Positions 47,195 through 58,540 of a stretch of 64,000 nucleotides of DNA are shown here, piece by piece. Under the pieces are notes generated by a model. That model was given only the letters and a program-made list of their open reading frames with translations. It made no database searches and had not been told where the DNA came from. Location: the NCBI RefSeq assembly GCF_029227915.1, contig NC_079880.1:11249501-11313500 (forward strand), read 5' to 3'. A program made the position numbers and the translations under genes. This DNA is from Hydractinia symbiolongicarpus (lineage: Eukaryota > Cnidaria > Hydrozoa > Anthoathecata > Hydractiniidae). Within the stretch, counting starts at the first letter, position 1; every line of letters starts with the position of its first letter.

Positions 47195-48928
47195 ATTTTT
47201 AACCGAAAAATTCCAAGCAATGATTTTTAAAGATATTGAAAGTACTAACCTTTAGACCTGTAAAGAAAATTGATCAAAGTTGTATAAACTGCCAAGAGCT
47301 AGATTACGCAAGTATGAAAAACAAACACCAGTTTTAAATTTCTCATAGACCAAATTCAAGTCTTAACGTATTTACAGAATGTTTGATATCCTTCCGAACG
47401 TTGTCTTTAGCTGCAAGGAACTTCCAAATTCCGCTTGATCCATTCATTAGATGCTATTTAAATTTGCATTTCTAATTTTTACCCAAACTTTAAGAAAACA
47501 TATGTGCCTTTCATTATAATAGTATTTTCATTTAAATATAAAAAATTAAAAAATTGATTTTATCTTACATTTCAACTTTTATTAAGCGTAAAAATATGGG
47601 GAAATCTGCTTTTCTAACCTTTGTGACAAGCTGGATGCGTGAAATAAATAAATTAATAAATAAAAACTTCTTTTTTCTTGTTTGAAAACTTTGTCTATGA
47701 ACCGATAAATGGTAAACATTGAATAACATCCTATTTTTCACCAAAAAATGAAAACATTATTACGTTTACCTGCTGTTCGATTTCCATTACGCTTTTCAAA
47801 CGTTTGCATAATTGAAGTTGAATATTTTGTTTGGGAAACATTGACAGAGATTTTTTGTAGATTATAAAAACGCCATAAAAGAACTAGTCAAATTTAAAAA
47901 AGAAACAATGATAGAAATAAGAAGCGGTCCAGTTTATTACAATGAAAATAGAAGATGGTAGCAAAGCTGTTGATGTATAGATTTTTGTTGAAAATAGTGA
48001 GAATTGGAATTAAAATTCAAAGTTGACCGTAAGTGCATTGTAAATAGAATCTTAATCTAACGTTATAAATTGCATATTGAATTTTTAGTGTGATCCTATA
48101 ATGAGATTTACATGATGAAATAGACTGTTGTTCTGTCCTAACTGGAATGTTTAAAACAAAATGGTTACGAAGCTACTTTGCATTTAAATTATTTGATAAC
48201 AAAAAAGTGTTAAGAGAACAAATTTTACGGGTTCAAATTTTTTTAAAATTCTTGCTTTTTGAGGTACCACTATTAACAAATGAAGGGAAATTTTCTTGAA
48301 CTAATTTACATTTGTTTGTTCATAAATGTTTAAGATGCGTTCATAAATTGTTATTGTGACCTTTGGGGAATGACCTATCATGCAAATATTTTTTTACATT
48401 ACGATACATCTGGAACAGATATGTTTTCCCTTTTTTGTTATAAATACGTTCGCAGACAAAGTTACGAGCAGTTAAAATGGTTATTACAATCTCAATTTCA
48501 ATTTCGTTAAGAGCGTTTTATTCATTTGCGCTTATTTAAAGAAATTAACACGGACTTTGTAAAGATAAATCGATGAGCTTTAGAAAGTCTCTGTGTTTTT
48601 GTTCTTGTTGTCTATTTCTGCTTTTCGATTGAAAGTAACAAATCGACTTATGATTAAACGTTTTTGATATTTTAGTGATCAAAGATTTTTCAACGAGTCA
48701 CACGACTAGTTTTGACAAGCTACCACATAACTTAACTTTACTTTTTCCAGGGGACTTTTTAGTCCCTGATAAAGTAAAATAGTAGTAAATAGCCAAGTAA
48801 TAAATCTTACAATATCGTGTTATTATTCCAGTTATAATATGAATTTGTATTGACTGCAGGCTAGAATCAAACTATTATATATATAGTTAAAAAGGTAATA
48901 AGTCCCTGTACAATAATTTCTGGTTCTG
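47195..48928. other. Gene-free tract
   Basis: AT-rich sequence with no supported gene, RNA or bounded repeat. Confidence 0.5.
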
Positions 48929-49305
48929 TACGAATTCCTCTGAAGCGGACACCGCCTGAAGTTGACTGCTTTATAAGACGGACAGCTGTACTTGGTATGT
49001 ATTGATCTTAGGCTTAACTCTAATAAAAAATTCTCAATTGTTTTGCACTAAATAAAATTTCTCGCTATAAACGCTCTATAAGGCGGACATGATAAAAATA
49101 GAATGGTATGAAGATTTTTTTTGTTATAAATTTTTAAACTTTTTATAACTTTTTTATTCATATTACCATTTATTTTGTTTTTCTGCCAATTCATTAAAAT
49201 AATGCTTTATGTCCAAGTAACATTCTCTTGATTAAAATCCTCGCAAAGTGAAGCTTACGATCAAAATTTTGCCTGAAACTCTGTTCGTCTCTATAAAGCG
49301 GACAT
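48929..49305. repeat. GCGGACA-motif repeat region, relative of the 41.5 kb MITE
   Basis: Four spaced copies of ctctgaagcggacacc, tataagacggacagc, ctataaggcggacatg and ctataaagcggacatt match motifs of the 41500-42050 element. They are all in one orientation and no inverted end pair is found, so this is probably a rearranged or decayed relative. Confidence 0.55.
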
Positions 49306-50339
49306 TGGCCGTTCAAGATAATGAAGATTCAATACAAGATATAATTTTTTTCAGCAATAATAAATACTTTTTCTTATTCCACGTCTAACAAGTATGCGAT
49401 CTGTTTTCTAGTCGTGTATCTATGTTGCTACAGTTTTTTTGAAAAGTATGTCAATTTCCTTTCTAGATTATGTCGATTTCATCTAAAAGCTAAAAAAAGG
49501 CGGGAAATAAACAAACAGACAACAAATGACCAATTAAAAGTGATTAAAATTCGAAAGAATGTTGTTGGATGTTGGAAGAAAGTTGTTAAGTTTGCAACGA
49601 GCAGGTATGCATAAAGAATTTAGAATAAACAAATCTGAAAAACTCTTTTTTACCTGTTTTTAAATAATATACCGTTTTTTAGCAAGAATGTCTAAATTTT
49701 GACTGAGGATGGATGTCATTTTTTCCCCACTTTTTTATAAAAGTACTTTTTTGTCTTCGTCTAGGAAATGCAGAAATATGTGGTGGGCCTTATCTGTACT
49801 TAAGCTTGGTTTTCATTCCGTAAGTTTTGTGTAACTGGTGTTTAAAGGGGCTACGAAACGGCTCAAGAAAGATCTCCGTCATTGATGTGTTTCCCTATCA
49901 TCGCGCATTCTAAATAACATCGTGTGATAACTAGACCACCCTGAAGGTTAAGGTACTTATATAGACAACCTGTTAATGAATAAATTTTTTTTGATTTTCT
50001 ACTTTATGATATGTTTAAGCTACGGTTTGCGAAATATAATACATGACATACAGTATAATGGAAAGTTTGATTTGATGAGGAAACAAAACAACACGATGGA
50101 CTGTATTTGTTAAAAATGCTATAATAAATAGTCTTGCGAAGAAAGTAATTAATACCTCCAAAAAGCATTTTAAAGTCATCTTTGTTGACTCAACTGGCTT
50201 GATAAGCAATAATATGGTATGTTTCTGTGTAAAATAAAAATTCCCATTAAAAAATTGCTCGTTATAAAACTATACTTGATGTGTAACAATTGAATAAATT
50301 ACGCTGAAACACTTAATCAACTTTACGTATCCTTTTATC

Positions 50340-50440
50340 ATTGACGATTGCGATCGGTTTACGACGTACTGCATATCTGTACAAAGCGCTCTCCACCTGG
50401 ATGTGTCGCACAGTTTGCGGTTTTTATTAAAAGCTCCGCC
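50340..50440 (+). repeat. Dispersed repeat copy (family of 1858)
   Basis: Shares cggtttacgacgtactgcat, gtgtcgcacagtttgcgg and tttttattaa with the copies at 1858 and 4868. Class unknown. Confidence 0.5.
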
Positions 50441-50597
50441 AAGCGTTCAATTATGGGTCACACATTGCTTGTTGCTTAACCTGGCATTTCAAATTTGCAA
50501 AACGAGAATTTAAGGAGATTTTTACCAAAAGTACTTTTGGAGGAGAATTTGAGAAGTTTTGAGAAGACTTGAGGAGGAGTGGCAATACTGTATAAGA

Positions 50598-50722
50598 CTA
50601 GTTGGCAGCCCATGGTAAATTCTTATCGCACTTCGTAAGTCTGTAGCACCACTATAAGATCGCGTCTATTATACTGTGATACTATTTTGTCCACAGACAA
50701 AACAGGGGTATTATTACAGAGA
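50598..50722 (-). mobile_element. Mini-Helitron copy
   Basis: Minus-strand copy from TC at 50722 (TCTCTGTAATAATACCCC) through a tgtctg block to CTAG at 50598-50601, flanked by host A/T. The hairpin is degenerate. A second truncated fragment with ccacgggtcgcccgtcctt follows at 50727-50780. Confidence 0.7.
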
Positions 50723-50726
50723 TACT

Positions 50727-50780
50727 CCACGGGTCGCCCGTCCTTAATATATCGTATTTCGACGGCTGTTATTATAGAGA
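50727..50780 (-). mobile_element. Mini-Helitron fragment
   Basis: It contains ccacgggtcgcccgtcctt near the 3' side and ends on the minus strand TCTCTATAATAACAGCCG, the family's 5' end. Only about 54 bp survive, adjacent to the copy at 50598-50722. Confidence 0.55.
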
Positions 50781-52437
50781 TAGAAATGACTGAAACAGAT
50801 TTCGTTTAATTTCTCGTAATCATTAAGGCTATTTTTAACAGACTTTCATAAAGAAATATGGAGAATGCCTTTAAAAACAGGCGCGTTTTTGTTTGGTAGG
50901 GTTTCTATTTTTTATATCAATGCCAAAACTCTTTGTTTTTGAGCAGAAGCTTTCGCACAAAGGTATCCCCTACATGGTTTACCTGAATATAAAGTGGGGC
51001 AAGAAAGGGGTCAATTCTTCATTAGTATAGGTCGTTTTAATAGTTAAACAACGAAAGCACATGGAATAATAACGAATTTTTTCACCCCGTTTACTTACAA
51101 CATATTTCAAATATGTACAACCTAGAAATATAAATTAATAAAAGAAATATTAAGTAACTATTAGCTTAGAGTAAATATATAGATACAAGTTAAAAAATAA
51201 AAATAACAGATGACTAATAAAAATAAGCACACACGTTTCAAAAAACCAATATTTGTAATTACCCGGCAAATAATTTGCATAATTCACTAATAATTAGTTA
51301 AATTTGCATATAATAAGCATAAATTAGTATTAATATTGAAATTATTTTAGTTGATAAGCACTACGAATCCTTTTTTTATACATTTTCGGAATTTTTATTT
51401 ATTTTCTGTCTGATGATTTTTTTTTTATTTACAAAAATAGCACTTGTCAAAGTTGATAAAAAATATTCTGTCTTTAACTTTATTTTTTTCTTGTGGAGGT
51501 TAAAAACCCAAAAGAAAACTTAGCGTTGAAATTATAACCTGCAGTTCCCCTCCAAAATTATATTACAGCATTGTAGAATGATTGTTTGCTAACGTTGCCA
51601 ATAACACAAACACTAACCTTCTAAGAGCTTACCTCATGTCAAAAAGTTGACTTCATGTGAAAAGAGGTTGGAAAGTTATTCCAATTTTTTTAACGTTTTT
51701 GTTAAAAAATCTCAAGTTTTACTGCAAAATTATGACATCGACAACTAGCTCCTAAAACATGTAATTAAAATGTTAAAACACTAAACTGAAAGGCTAAAAA
51801 CATATCACATAAAACTAATAAATACTTGAGAGATATGTTTTTAACGCGGGCGTTTGTTTAATGCCTGCTCGTAAAACTGCACTTTTTGGAACAAGTGGAA
51901 ACAAAAATTATTGAATCGCAAAATTATTATACTTATTGAAGACGACAATCTTTTATTAAATGTAATTATCTGGTGCAGTTAAACACTTTCCCTTGAAATG
52001 ACCTTTGCTATATTTTAAACTTAAGCCCTTCAGTTTAGCGCAAAATTTTGACTATTTTCGCGAAAAAAAACTTTTGCGGTGCTACAAAATTTTATTCATT
52101 ACATTCCGATTAACTTTCATGAATTTCAGCGACAATTTCTAATTTAAAATTTTGCGAGTAAAACTTTTAAAACCTCAAAAACCACAAAGGTTTCTTCTGT
52201 AAACACTTTCTTCCCTTACACTATATAATATAGCTAGATAAAAGTATATAATATAACTGAATAAAAAATTGTACACATTATGTTTTGCATGTGCATATAC
52301 AAGAGTCTTTGGTGTGTATTAATTAAACACTATTTCTATAGGCAACGCTTTATTTAGGTCAGCGTCTTGTAGGTGACTACAGGACAAGGCTTTGCTTACA
52401 TTCACAGTGTAAAAGACGCTTATATGGATATAGAATA

Positions 52438-52518
52438 CAGTAAACTCTCGGTCTTGCGAATAGCAAAGGAAATTGAAGAAAAGTTCTTTATGTCGAGAGT
52501 TCGTTATACGGAAATATA
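52438..52518. mobile_element. Possible small pogo/Tigger-like remnant
   Basis: The left part cagtaaactctcggtcttgcg and the right part (gtcgagagttcgttatacgg, inverted) share the ACTCTCG core in opposite orientation. Such CAGT..CTCTCGGT ends are typical of pogo-type elements. It is short and imperfect. Confidence 0.35.
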
Positions 52519-53147
52519 AAAAATTCAAAATCAAAACAAATTCGAATCAAAGCAGCATTTTTAAATATTTTTTTTTACAATACACAACGCAACGTCTTCA
52601 TAAACATAGCAAATCATCTATGAGAGAGTGGTTTTAACACTTGTTTCATTGCGTAAGCATTTCCCATAAGAAAATATGGCTGATGAGAATGTTATTGACA
52701 GGACTATGTCTGAAATTCAAAATTTGTTTTTATTCTACTGCATGTCCTACTGTTCGATTTGGATAACATTGCACTGTTTTGTTTGTGAAACATTATATTG
52801 ATACCGGTGATGCCCAAAACTTTGAAAACATTGCCGAATCAAGGTGTTATGAGTTCGGGGATAAGAAATTTGGTTCGTTAAATCAAGAGTTCACTCTAAC
52901 GGGGTTTTGTTATATCGATAGTTTACTGTATGAAGAATACATAGAATTAAATGCTTTTAATGTAAAAAACTAAGGGTGTTGCCTGGCAGCTACTAAAACT
53001 TCACCTTAGCGTTGCTTATAAAAAAGCGTATAATTATGTATAAATATATCAGTCGCATTCTCTCTCTCTCTTATAGGTGCAGAAATTGCTTTTAATTTTC
53101 TCTATTGACAAAACAAATACTCGCAGTACAAGTTTTATAGCGTAAAC

Positions 53148-53153
53148 TTTTAA
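53148..53153 (-). terminator. Candidate poly(A) signal of receptor 2
   Basis: ATTAAA on the minus strand (TTTAAT on plus), about 33 nt past the stop codon. It is a common variant signal; no canonical AATAAA is close by. Confidence 0.35.
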
Positions 53154-53185
53154 TATCGCCCTCCTTATAACTAGCTTTTTCGTGC

Positions 53186-56101
53186 TTACATCTTTGTGTT
53201 CTCATATCGTAAGCTGTCATACGGGGGAGGCTTTTCCTCTCGTATTATGACGTCACCGTCTTCCAACTCAGCTTCATTCGCAGGTTCGTATGTTGCATTG
53301 TTGTATCCATTGATTTTCGGGTGGTCTGTCTCGTCCTCTACGATGTCGTCTGGTCGCTCTCTTTTAGTCGGTTCTATGGACACGGTAGAATTAGAGTGTT
53401 GTTTAGTCACGGTTGACGCGTCCATCATACTAGATTCCGTTCTCTCATTCGTTGATGTTGGCATGCTCTTCGTTCGTACGACATCTTCCTCTTCTTTCTT
53501 TTTGCTGGCTGTGCCTGGTTTCATCGGATATTCGCTGATTCCACGCCTGTGGCGCATCACCGCAACATAAACCTTTGGTAAAACCAAACACGCCATAAAA
53601 GTATAACCGAATACATCCATGGTGAATGCCATCACAATAGCTTTGTAGATGCCAACAACGTATTTAAAAGTTGGCAAAAAAGCGACAATGATAATACACA
53701 AAGCAATGCAAGTGAAACTCAGGAATTTGGGCTCGTAAAACGAATGCTCCAGGTTTCTTTCACGGAAGGCGCAGAAGGTAGCTATGATCAACACGATGCA
53801 CGGTATGAAGGTGGAAACCAACCTGGCAGCCGTGAATGATACTTCACATTGTTTCCAAATTTCATGAACACCTGCTTGGCGAAACTCTTGCACTTGCACT
53901 TTATCAATATACAACCAAGCAATAACAGACACTAACTCAAGAAGGAACAATATGGCCAGGAACATCAATTGCGCTGACAGAAGGTTACCTTTAAACGACT
54001 TTTCAGCATGTTTTTGCAAATATTTAGTCATGAATTTAGATTTAATCAGCAAAATTGCAGAATACATCATCAGTAACAAGAAGAATATGGAATTTCGAGT
54101 TTGGCAAAGTTCATGCGTTGGTTCAGTTATGTGCAATGGACCGTACACAAATGTAAGGATCAGCAATACGCATGACATCGTGATCAAATGCGGCGCCGGA
54201 TCGTTAGGGGTGACGAGATTTCGAAACTTGAGCAAAATTATACAGGCCGAGATCATAACGATCATTCCAATGGAACTGATAATAGTGATGGACATCCCAG
54301 CAGGGTCAGATATCTCCAACCATAAGATCGGTGTCAGAATACATCTCGTGTTTTTGGGATCAGTGTGGTGATACTTACCACATGATACGCAGGCTACTGC
54401 CATAGGCGTAGAACTGTGATTGTTTTCCATGCATTTCCGGCACGCCCAGCAACAGCCAGTGCGACCAACGACAGCTTCTCCTGGTACACAGTTTCTACTA
54501 CAACGCGAAAGCGGATATGGTTTCTCCTTTACAGGTTTGTTTTCAAACCAGTAAGGCCATTTAATTTTAGCCAGGTCAAGTTTCAAACGACTACCTGATT
54601 CTTCCTGCTCACTCCAGTTACCAACAGGAACAAACATGTAGGAACCGTTAACTACTTGTAAATTCTCAATAGTATAGAAGGAAAATTTTGGATCCCCGGC
54701 GTCGTTGAAAGAAACTGTCAAGTTTTGGTCGTTCACAAAAGAAACATTGAACATCTCAGCGGTAAGTTGCCGCATTTCTTTTTCTGCAAACTCAAGATTG
54801 TTGCACGTTGTGTTATTGTCACTGCAGAGTTTTTGTAAGAGTCTTTTGACAGCAACAGTCACTGCAGTCACTGAGTCGATTAGATTGTTCATCTTCCCTG
54901 GCATCACACTTAATGTATCAACAACGTGGCTTATGCTCACATTGCAATTATTTCCTGTCAACATGGTTTTATCCGCTGATATTCCAGTGGGTTCACATCT
55001 AAACTCGCTGTTTTTCAAATAATTCTTTAACCACATGTTGCAGGTCCAATCATTCTTTATCTGCTCTTCCATGTATTCAACTAAATGTTTTAATTTATAT
55101 GTTTTTAACGATACTGATAAGAGACCCCTGGTCTGATTTTGCAAAGTGATGTTTAAATTAGTAGCACCAGGGTTCCATGCTTCGCTGGAAAGCCATACCC
55201 GGTCAACTCCTTGCTTAGCTGCCTCTTCTAGTATGTAGTCACCCAAACCATCCACGTAACAAAACAAAACAACAACCTTTGCCTTTGAAGCTGCCTTGAT
55301 TTTCTTTACAACATCCACCACACTTTGTTTTGTTTTCTGAGACTGGTATGGTATGTATTCGTCATGTGATATACATACATTTCTATTTAAGGCCTCACGC
55401 TTTAGATCAGAAACTCCAAGTTTTCCATAATCATCGTCTGAGCCAATGGCAAACACATAGTTCCAATTAAATCTGGCAAAAATATCCAACATAACGGATA
55501 TCTGATTCGTATCTGATGGGATTGTTCTAAAGAATGACTTATAGAGCTCTTTTTTGCTTAACAATCGACTGGAAGCAGCATAACTTACTTGAGGGATATA
55601 ATACAAAGACATCAAGCTTGCAAGAGGGATGGTGGTAAAACTCATCTGAGTACCAATTACTGCTGTTGCTTTTTTCACGTCCTCTTTCTTGACATCCCCA
55701 TCACATTTCAAGAAATCTGCCCGACAAACAGAATTCTTACGATGTAAGGACACAACCTCAATGCCTCTTGCCATCGTCACTGGTAGACTCCTGCAGACAT
55801 CGTCCAATTGCAAGCCTAGCGTTGCCCAACGTGTCATATTCTTGTCCTTATTGGCTTTGTCAATTGCATATTTGACTGCATACGAACGTACGAGACCATC
55901 GCGCGACACAAAGGAACAATCAGATTCGGGTGTAGTTAGCGTTATCAAACCCTGTATAGTGTAATTACCACTAAGAATGCTTGTTAAACGCCATTTTGTA
56001 CCACTTTTCTTGCTATGTTCAGATACTCTAACATCTGGACAATTTAGAGCAGTAATACCAACACTGGTAAGCATAAGAATGAATGTTTGAAGGGAACACA
56101 T
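53186..56101 (-). CDS. CaSR-like class C GPCR, paralogue 2
   Basis: A 971-residue receptor in one coding exon. Signal peptide 1-19 (FILMLTSVGITA); Venus flytrap domain about 24-520; nine-cysteine domain 534-587; seven membrane helices about 602-850; cytoplasmic tail 853-971. The ligand lobe keeps SYAASSRLLS (174-183), IPSD (Asp197), DDDYG and WLSSEAW, each matching the calcium-sensing receptor more closely than paralogue 1 does. Helices 6-7 show FYEPKFL and PKVYVAV. The tail differs from paralogue 1 in its middle but ends with the same EKPPPYDSLRY (PPPY at 958-961). It is probably a cell-surface chemosensory or cation/amino-acid receptor; the ligand is unknown. The exact location of any 5' noncoding exon is not known; a splice acceptor lies 39 nt upstream, and a two-codon upstream frame (ATG AAG TAA) starts at that acceptor. 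Confidence 0.93.
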   Translation of the reverse strand: MCSLQTFILMLTSVGITALNCPDVRVSEHSKKSGTKWRLTSILSGNYTIQGLITLTTPESDCSFVSRDGLVRSYAVKYAIDKANKDKNMTRWATLGLQLDDVCRSLPVTMARGIEVVSLHRKNSVCRADFLKCDGDVKKEDVKKATAVIGTQMSFTTIPLASLMSLYYIPQVSYAASSRLLSKKELYKSFFRTIPSDTNQISVMLDIFARFNWNYVFAIGSDDDYGKLGVSDLKREALNRNVCISHDEYIPYQSQKTKQSVVDVVKKIKAASKAKVVVLFCYVDGLGDYILEEAAKQGVDRVWLSSEAWNPGATNLNITLQNQTRGLLSVSLKTYKLKHLVEYMEEQIKNDWTCNMWLKNYLKNSEFRCEPTGISADKTMLTGNNCNVSISHVVDTLSVMPGKMNNLIDSVTAVTVAVKRLLQKLCSDNNTTCNNLEFAEKEMRQLTAEMFNVSFVNDQNLTVSFNDAGDPKFSFYTIENLQVVNGSYMFVPVGNWSEQEESGSRLKLDLAKIKWPYWFENKPVKEKPYPLSRCSRNCVPGEAVVGRTGCCWACRKCMENNHSSTPMAVACVSCGKYHHTDPKNTRCILTPILWLEISDPAGMSITIISSIGMIVMISACIILLKFRNLVTPNDPAPHLITMSCVLLILTFVYGPLHITEPTHELCQTRNSIFFLLLMMYSAILLIKSKFMTKYLQKHAEKSFKGNLLSAQLMFLAILFLLELVSVIAWLYIDKVQVQEFRQAGVHEIWKQCEVSFTAARLVSTFIPCIVLIIATFCAFRERNLEHSFYEPKFLSFTCIALCIIIVAFLPTFKYVVGIYKAIVMAFTMDVFGYTFMACLVLPKVYVAVMRHRRGISEYPMKPGTASKKKEEEDVVRTKSMPTSTNERTESSMMDASTVTKQHSNSTVSIEPTKRERPDDIVEDETDHPKINGYNNATYEPANEAELEDGDVIIREEKPPPYDSLRYENTKM

Positions 56102-56140
56102 AATGAATAATATTTCAGTTTTCAGTTGGTTTTACTTCAT

Positions 56141-56142
56141 CT
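56141..56142 (-). promoter_or_regulatory. Candidate splice acceptor before receptor 2 start
   Basis: On the minus strand, tttatttgtttcgtttag ends 39 nt upstream of the ATG, a strong acceptor-like tract in nearly the same position as at paralogue 1. The role is inferred. Confidence 0.45.
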
Positions 56143-56149
56143 AAACGAA

Positions 56150-57944
56150 ACAAATAAACAAGAAAATGAATGAATGAATAGATGAACATATAAAATAAAC
56201 GATAAAATAAAAAATATAAAAAAAAACACATAATATGCAAATATAATGAAAGTAACACATTTAACGCCAGTAGGTCTCCCACGCCAATTATTCTAAATTA
56301 TATGGCAACTTTATAAATATATGATGTTATACCAACAATAACACAACAAAGAACGAAACGCTATAGTCGACAATAAAAATTCTAATAAATAATAAAAATG
56401 CAACAGAAACTTAAAATTCAAAAGAAATCTAAATGTATTATTGACATAAATTTTCATGGAAAGAAAATAATATGGTTAAAAAGGTTCAATGGAAATGTGA
56501 AAAACACTATCCTAAAAGTTCAATGTCTTCGAAATATTTTGTAGCTTGTTACATCATAATCCGACGTGTTTGACTACTAAGGTAGCTATCAAAATAGACG
56601 AGAAATAATAATTTAACTCATAGGTTAGCTGTGGAGCTTGATGGAGCGAAGGCCAACATTAGCTACAGTAGCTAAGACACCCAGTTAAGTATAGTTAAAC
56701 TGGAGGAAACTTAGCCAGGCATACAGCTAACTAGTTATTTATGCTTAGTAAACACACATATAAAGAGAAACAATAGTAATGTAAAAATAATAACAATTGC
56801 AGCGAGTTCAACAAACCAAAACTTTAATCTGAAAGAGTGATCAAAAGAAATATTTGATATGGTAACATTCAAGACAAAATGTTTGAATTATAAGAAACCT
56901 AGAGATGTATTATGTGAATTGTGAATTATGTATTTCCTCCCTAATTTCGTCAATTATATATGTACTTGATTTGATATATAGATGTGGGAGGCCTGCAAAG
57001 GAGTTTGACGTACCGTCAAACGAACATACTTGAATGGAATAATTTTAGCAGGCACTAATTTTCGCGAAAATTAATTTTGACCAAGTTAGAGAACTTTATT
57101 TCGCAAGAATTAAATTTCGCGAAAAAAAGAAGGAATTTGATGACTTTCTCTTAATTTATACCGTTTAAAGACAAAAAAGATTAAGTTGAAATTCACATAA
57201 TCTATTATATATAGGTCTAAATTAATTAGAAAAGAAAATAGTGTTAAAAACAGAAAAAAAAAAGAAGTGAAAATTATGTTATCAAGAACATGCAATTTCA
57301 GAATAGAGGATCTCAAAACTTCCCGACTAAACTAATATAAACAATCATAACATTATAAAACAAACAAAAAAGTCAGCCACCATGAAACTCAAATACCTAT
57401 GTCTTTACCAAACACAGGACGCGTGTATAAAACAACTTGAATAAATATAAGATGCAGCAGAATAATATTTTATAACCACCACAAATTTCAATTCTCACAG
57501 CATCACTAACAAAACTGTTTTAATATCACGTAACTACGAATCATTACGTTTGATAAATAAGTCAAATGTCAAAAGCAGGAAAATTAATTTTAATTACAAT
57601 ATGAGCGTGATTTTACAGCGGGTTGCACATAATTTGACGGTGGGTGGCACATAATTTGACAGCGGGTGGTACATATAATCGGCACCATTTAGAAAGCAGT
57701 TTAACCAAGATATTTTTAAGAGCAGCACAAAAAAATAATTTAGAAGATTAAATTCGTTAAAATCGTTGAAGTGCTTCTTCCACACCTACTATAAAAAATA
57801 AGAGACGTCATTGACCTCATAAATCAACACCTACGAATTAACTTTTCTAGAATAGTATATAGATATAAATACTGACTAATTCACAATACTGACTAATTCA
57901 CCTCACTAGTACTCTATTGAAATTTTAAATAGCTCAGTGCAACG
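56150..57944. other. Gene-free tract upstream of receptor 2
   Basis: AT-rich, no supported gene. Presumed promoter and 5' region of receptor 2, but no TATA box or other site stands out. Near 57,615-57,680 a short unit, acataatttgacagcgggtgg, recurs two or three times. Confidence 0.45.
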
Positions 57945-58405
57945 TAAACGTATATAATAAATATACATCACATATTAAAACGTATATAATATAGTTAAAC
58001 GGAGATAGTATACTTGACTGTATATGGGGAAACTTAACGTTCATAGTAAATTTAATATGGTATAATTAAACGGATATCGTATAGTTAAATGTATATAGTA
58101 TAGTTAAACGTATACAATATAGTTAAATGTATATAGTACAGTTAAACGTATACAATATAGTGAAACGGATATATAGTTAAATGTGTATAGTATAGTAGAG
58201 TTAAACGTATAGTATAGATAAACGTATACAATATAGTTAAACGGATATATAGTTAAATGTGTGTAGTATAGTGCAGTTAAACGTATAGTATAGATAAACG
58301 TATACAGTATAGTTATAGTTTAATGAGCATATAGTATAGTTGAAAGTATATAGTATTAGTTAAACGTATATAGTATATAGATAAATGTAAATAGTATAAT
58401 TAAAT
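57945..58405. repeat. AT-rich minisatellite
   Basis: Irregular tandem repeats of a ~20-22 bp unit close to gttaaacgtatatagtata, some units with atacaatata or ggatata variants, and some higher-order doubling (about 58,140-58,300). It ends directly at the mini-Helitron that starts at 58409. Confidence 0.8.
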
Positions 58406-58408
58406 GTA

Positions 58409-58540
58409 TCTCTTTAATAACAGCCGTATTCCGCCTGTTTGTCTGTGCGCGAAAAAAACATTGTGCTACGGGAACACAAAATAAGCGACATCTAAAGGAC
58501 GGGCGACCCCGTGGATTTTCTCCACGGGACTACCGGCTAG
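58409..58540 (+). mobile_element. Mini-Helitron copy, well preserved
   Basis: This 132 bp copy starts TCTCTTTAATAACAGCCG after a host A, has a 3' hairpin at 58508-58528 (8 bp arms CCCGTGGA/TCCACGGG, 5 nt loop), and ends CTAG at 58537-58540 followed by a host T. Confidence 0.85.

Larger units (their letters stand above)
49306..53147. other. Gene-free tract upstream of the receptor 2 terminus
   Basis: No supported gene. Includes a dispersed repeat copy (50340-50440), mini-Helitron copies (50598-50780) and a possible transposon end (52438-52518). Confidence 0.5.

Noticed and set aside
53196-53570. 124-codon plus-strand frame opposite receptor 2
   Set aside because: It is antisense to the receptor's coding exon and arises from its codon pattern; the same holds for plus-strand frames at 53952-54371, 54705-55022 and 38069-38386.
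57945-58405. CRISPR-like array
   Set aside because: Units are irregular and contiguous with no unique spacers, and the genome is eukaryotic.
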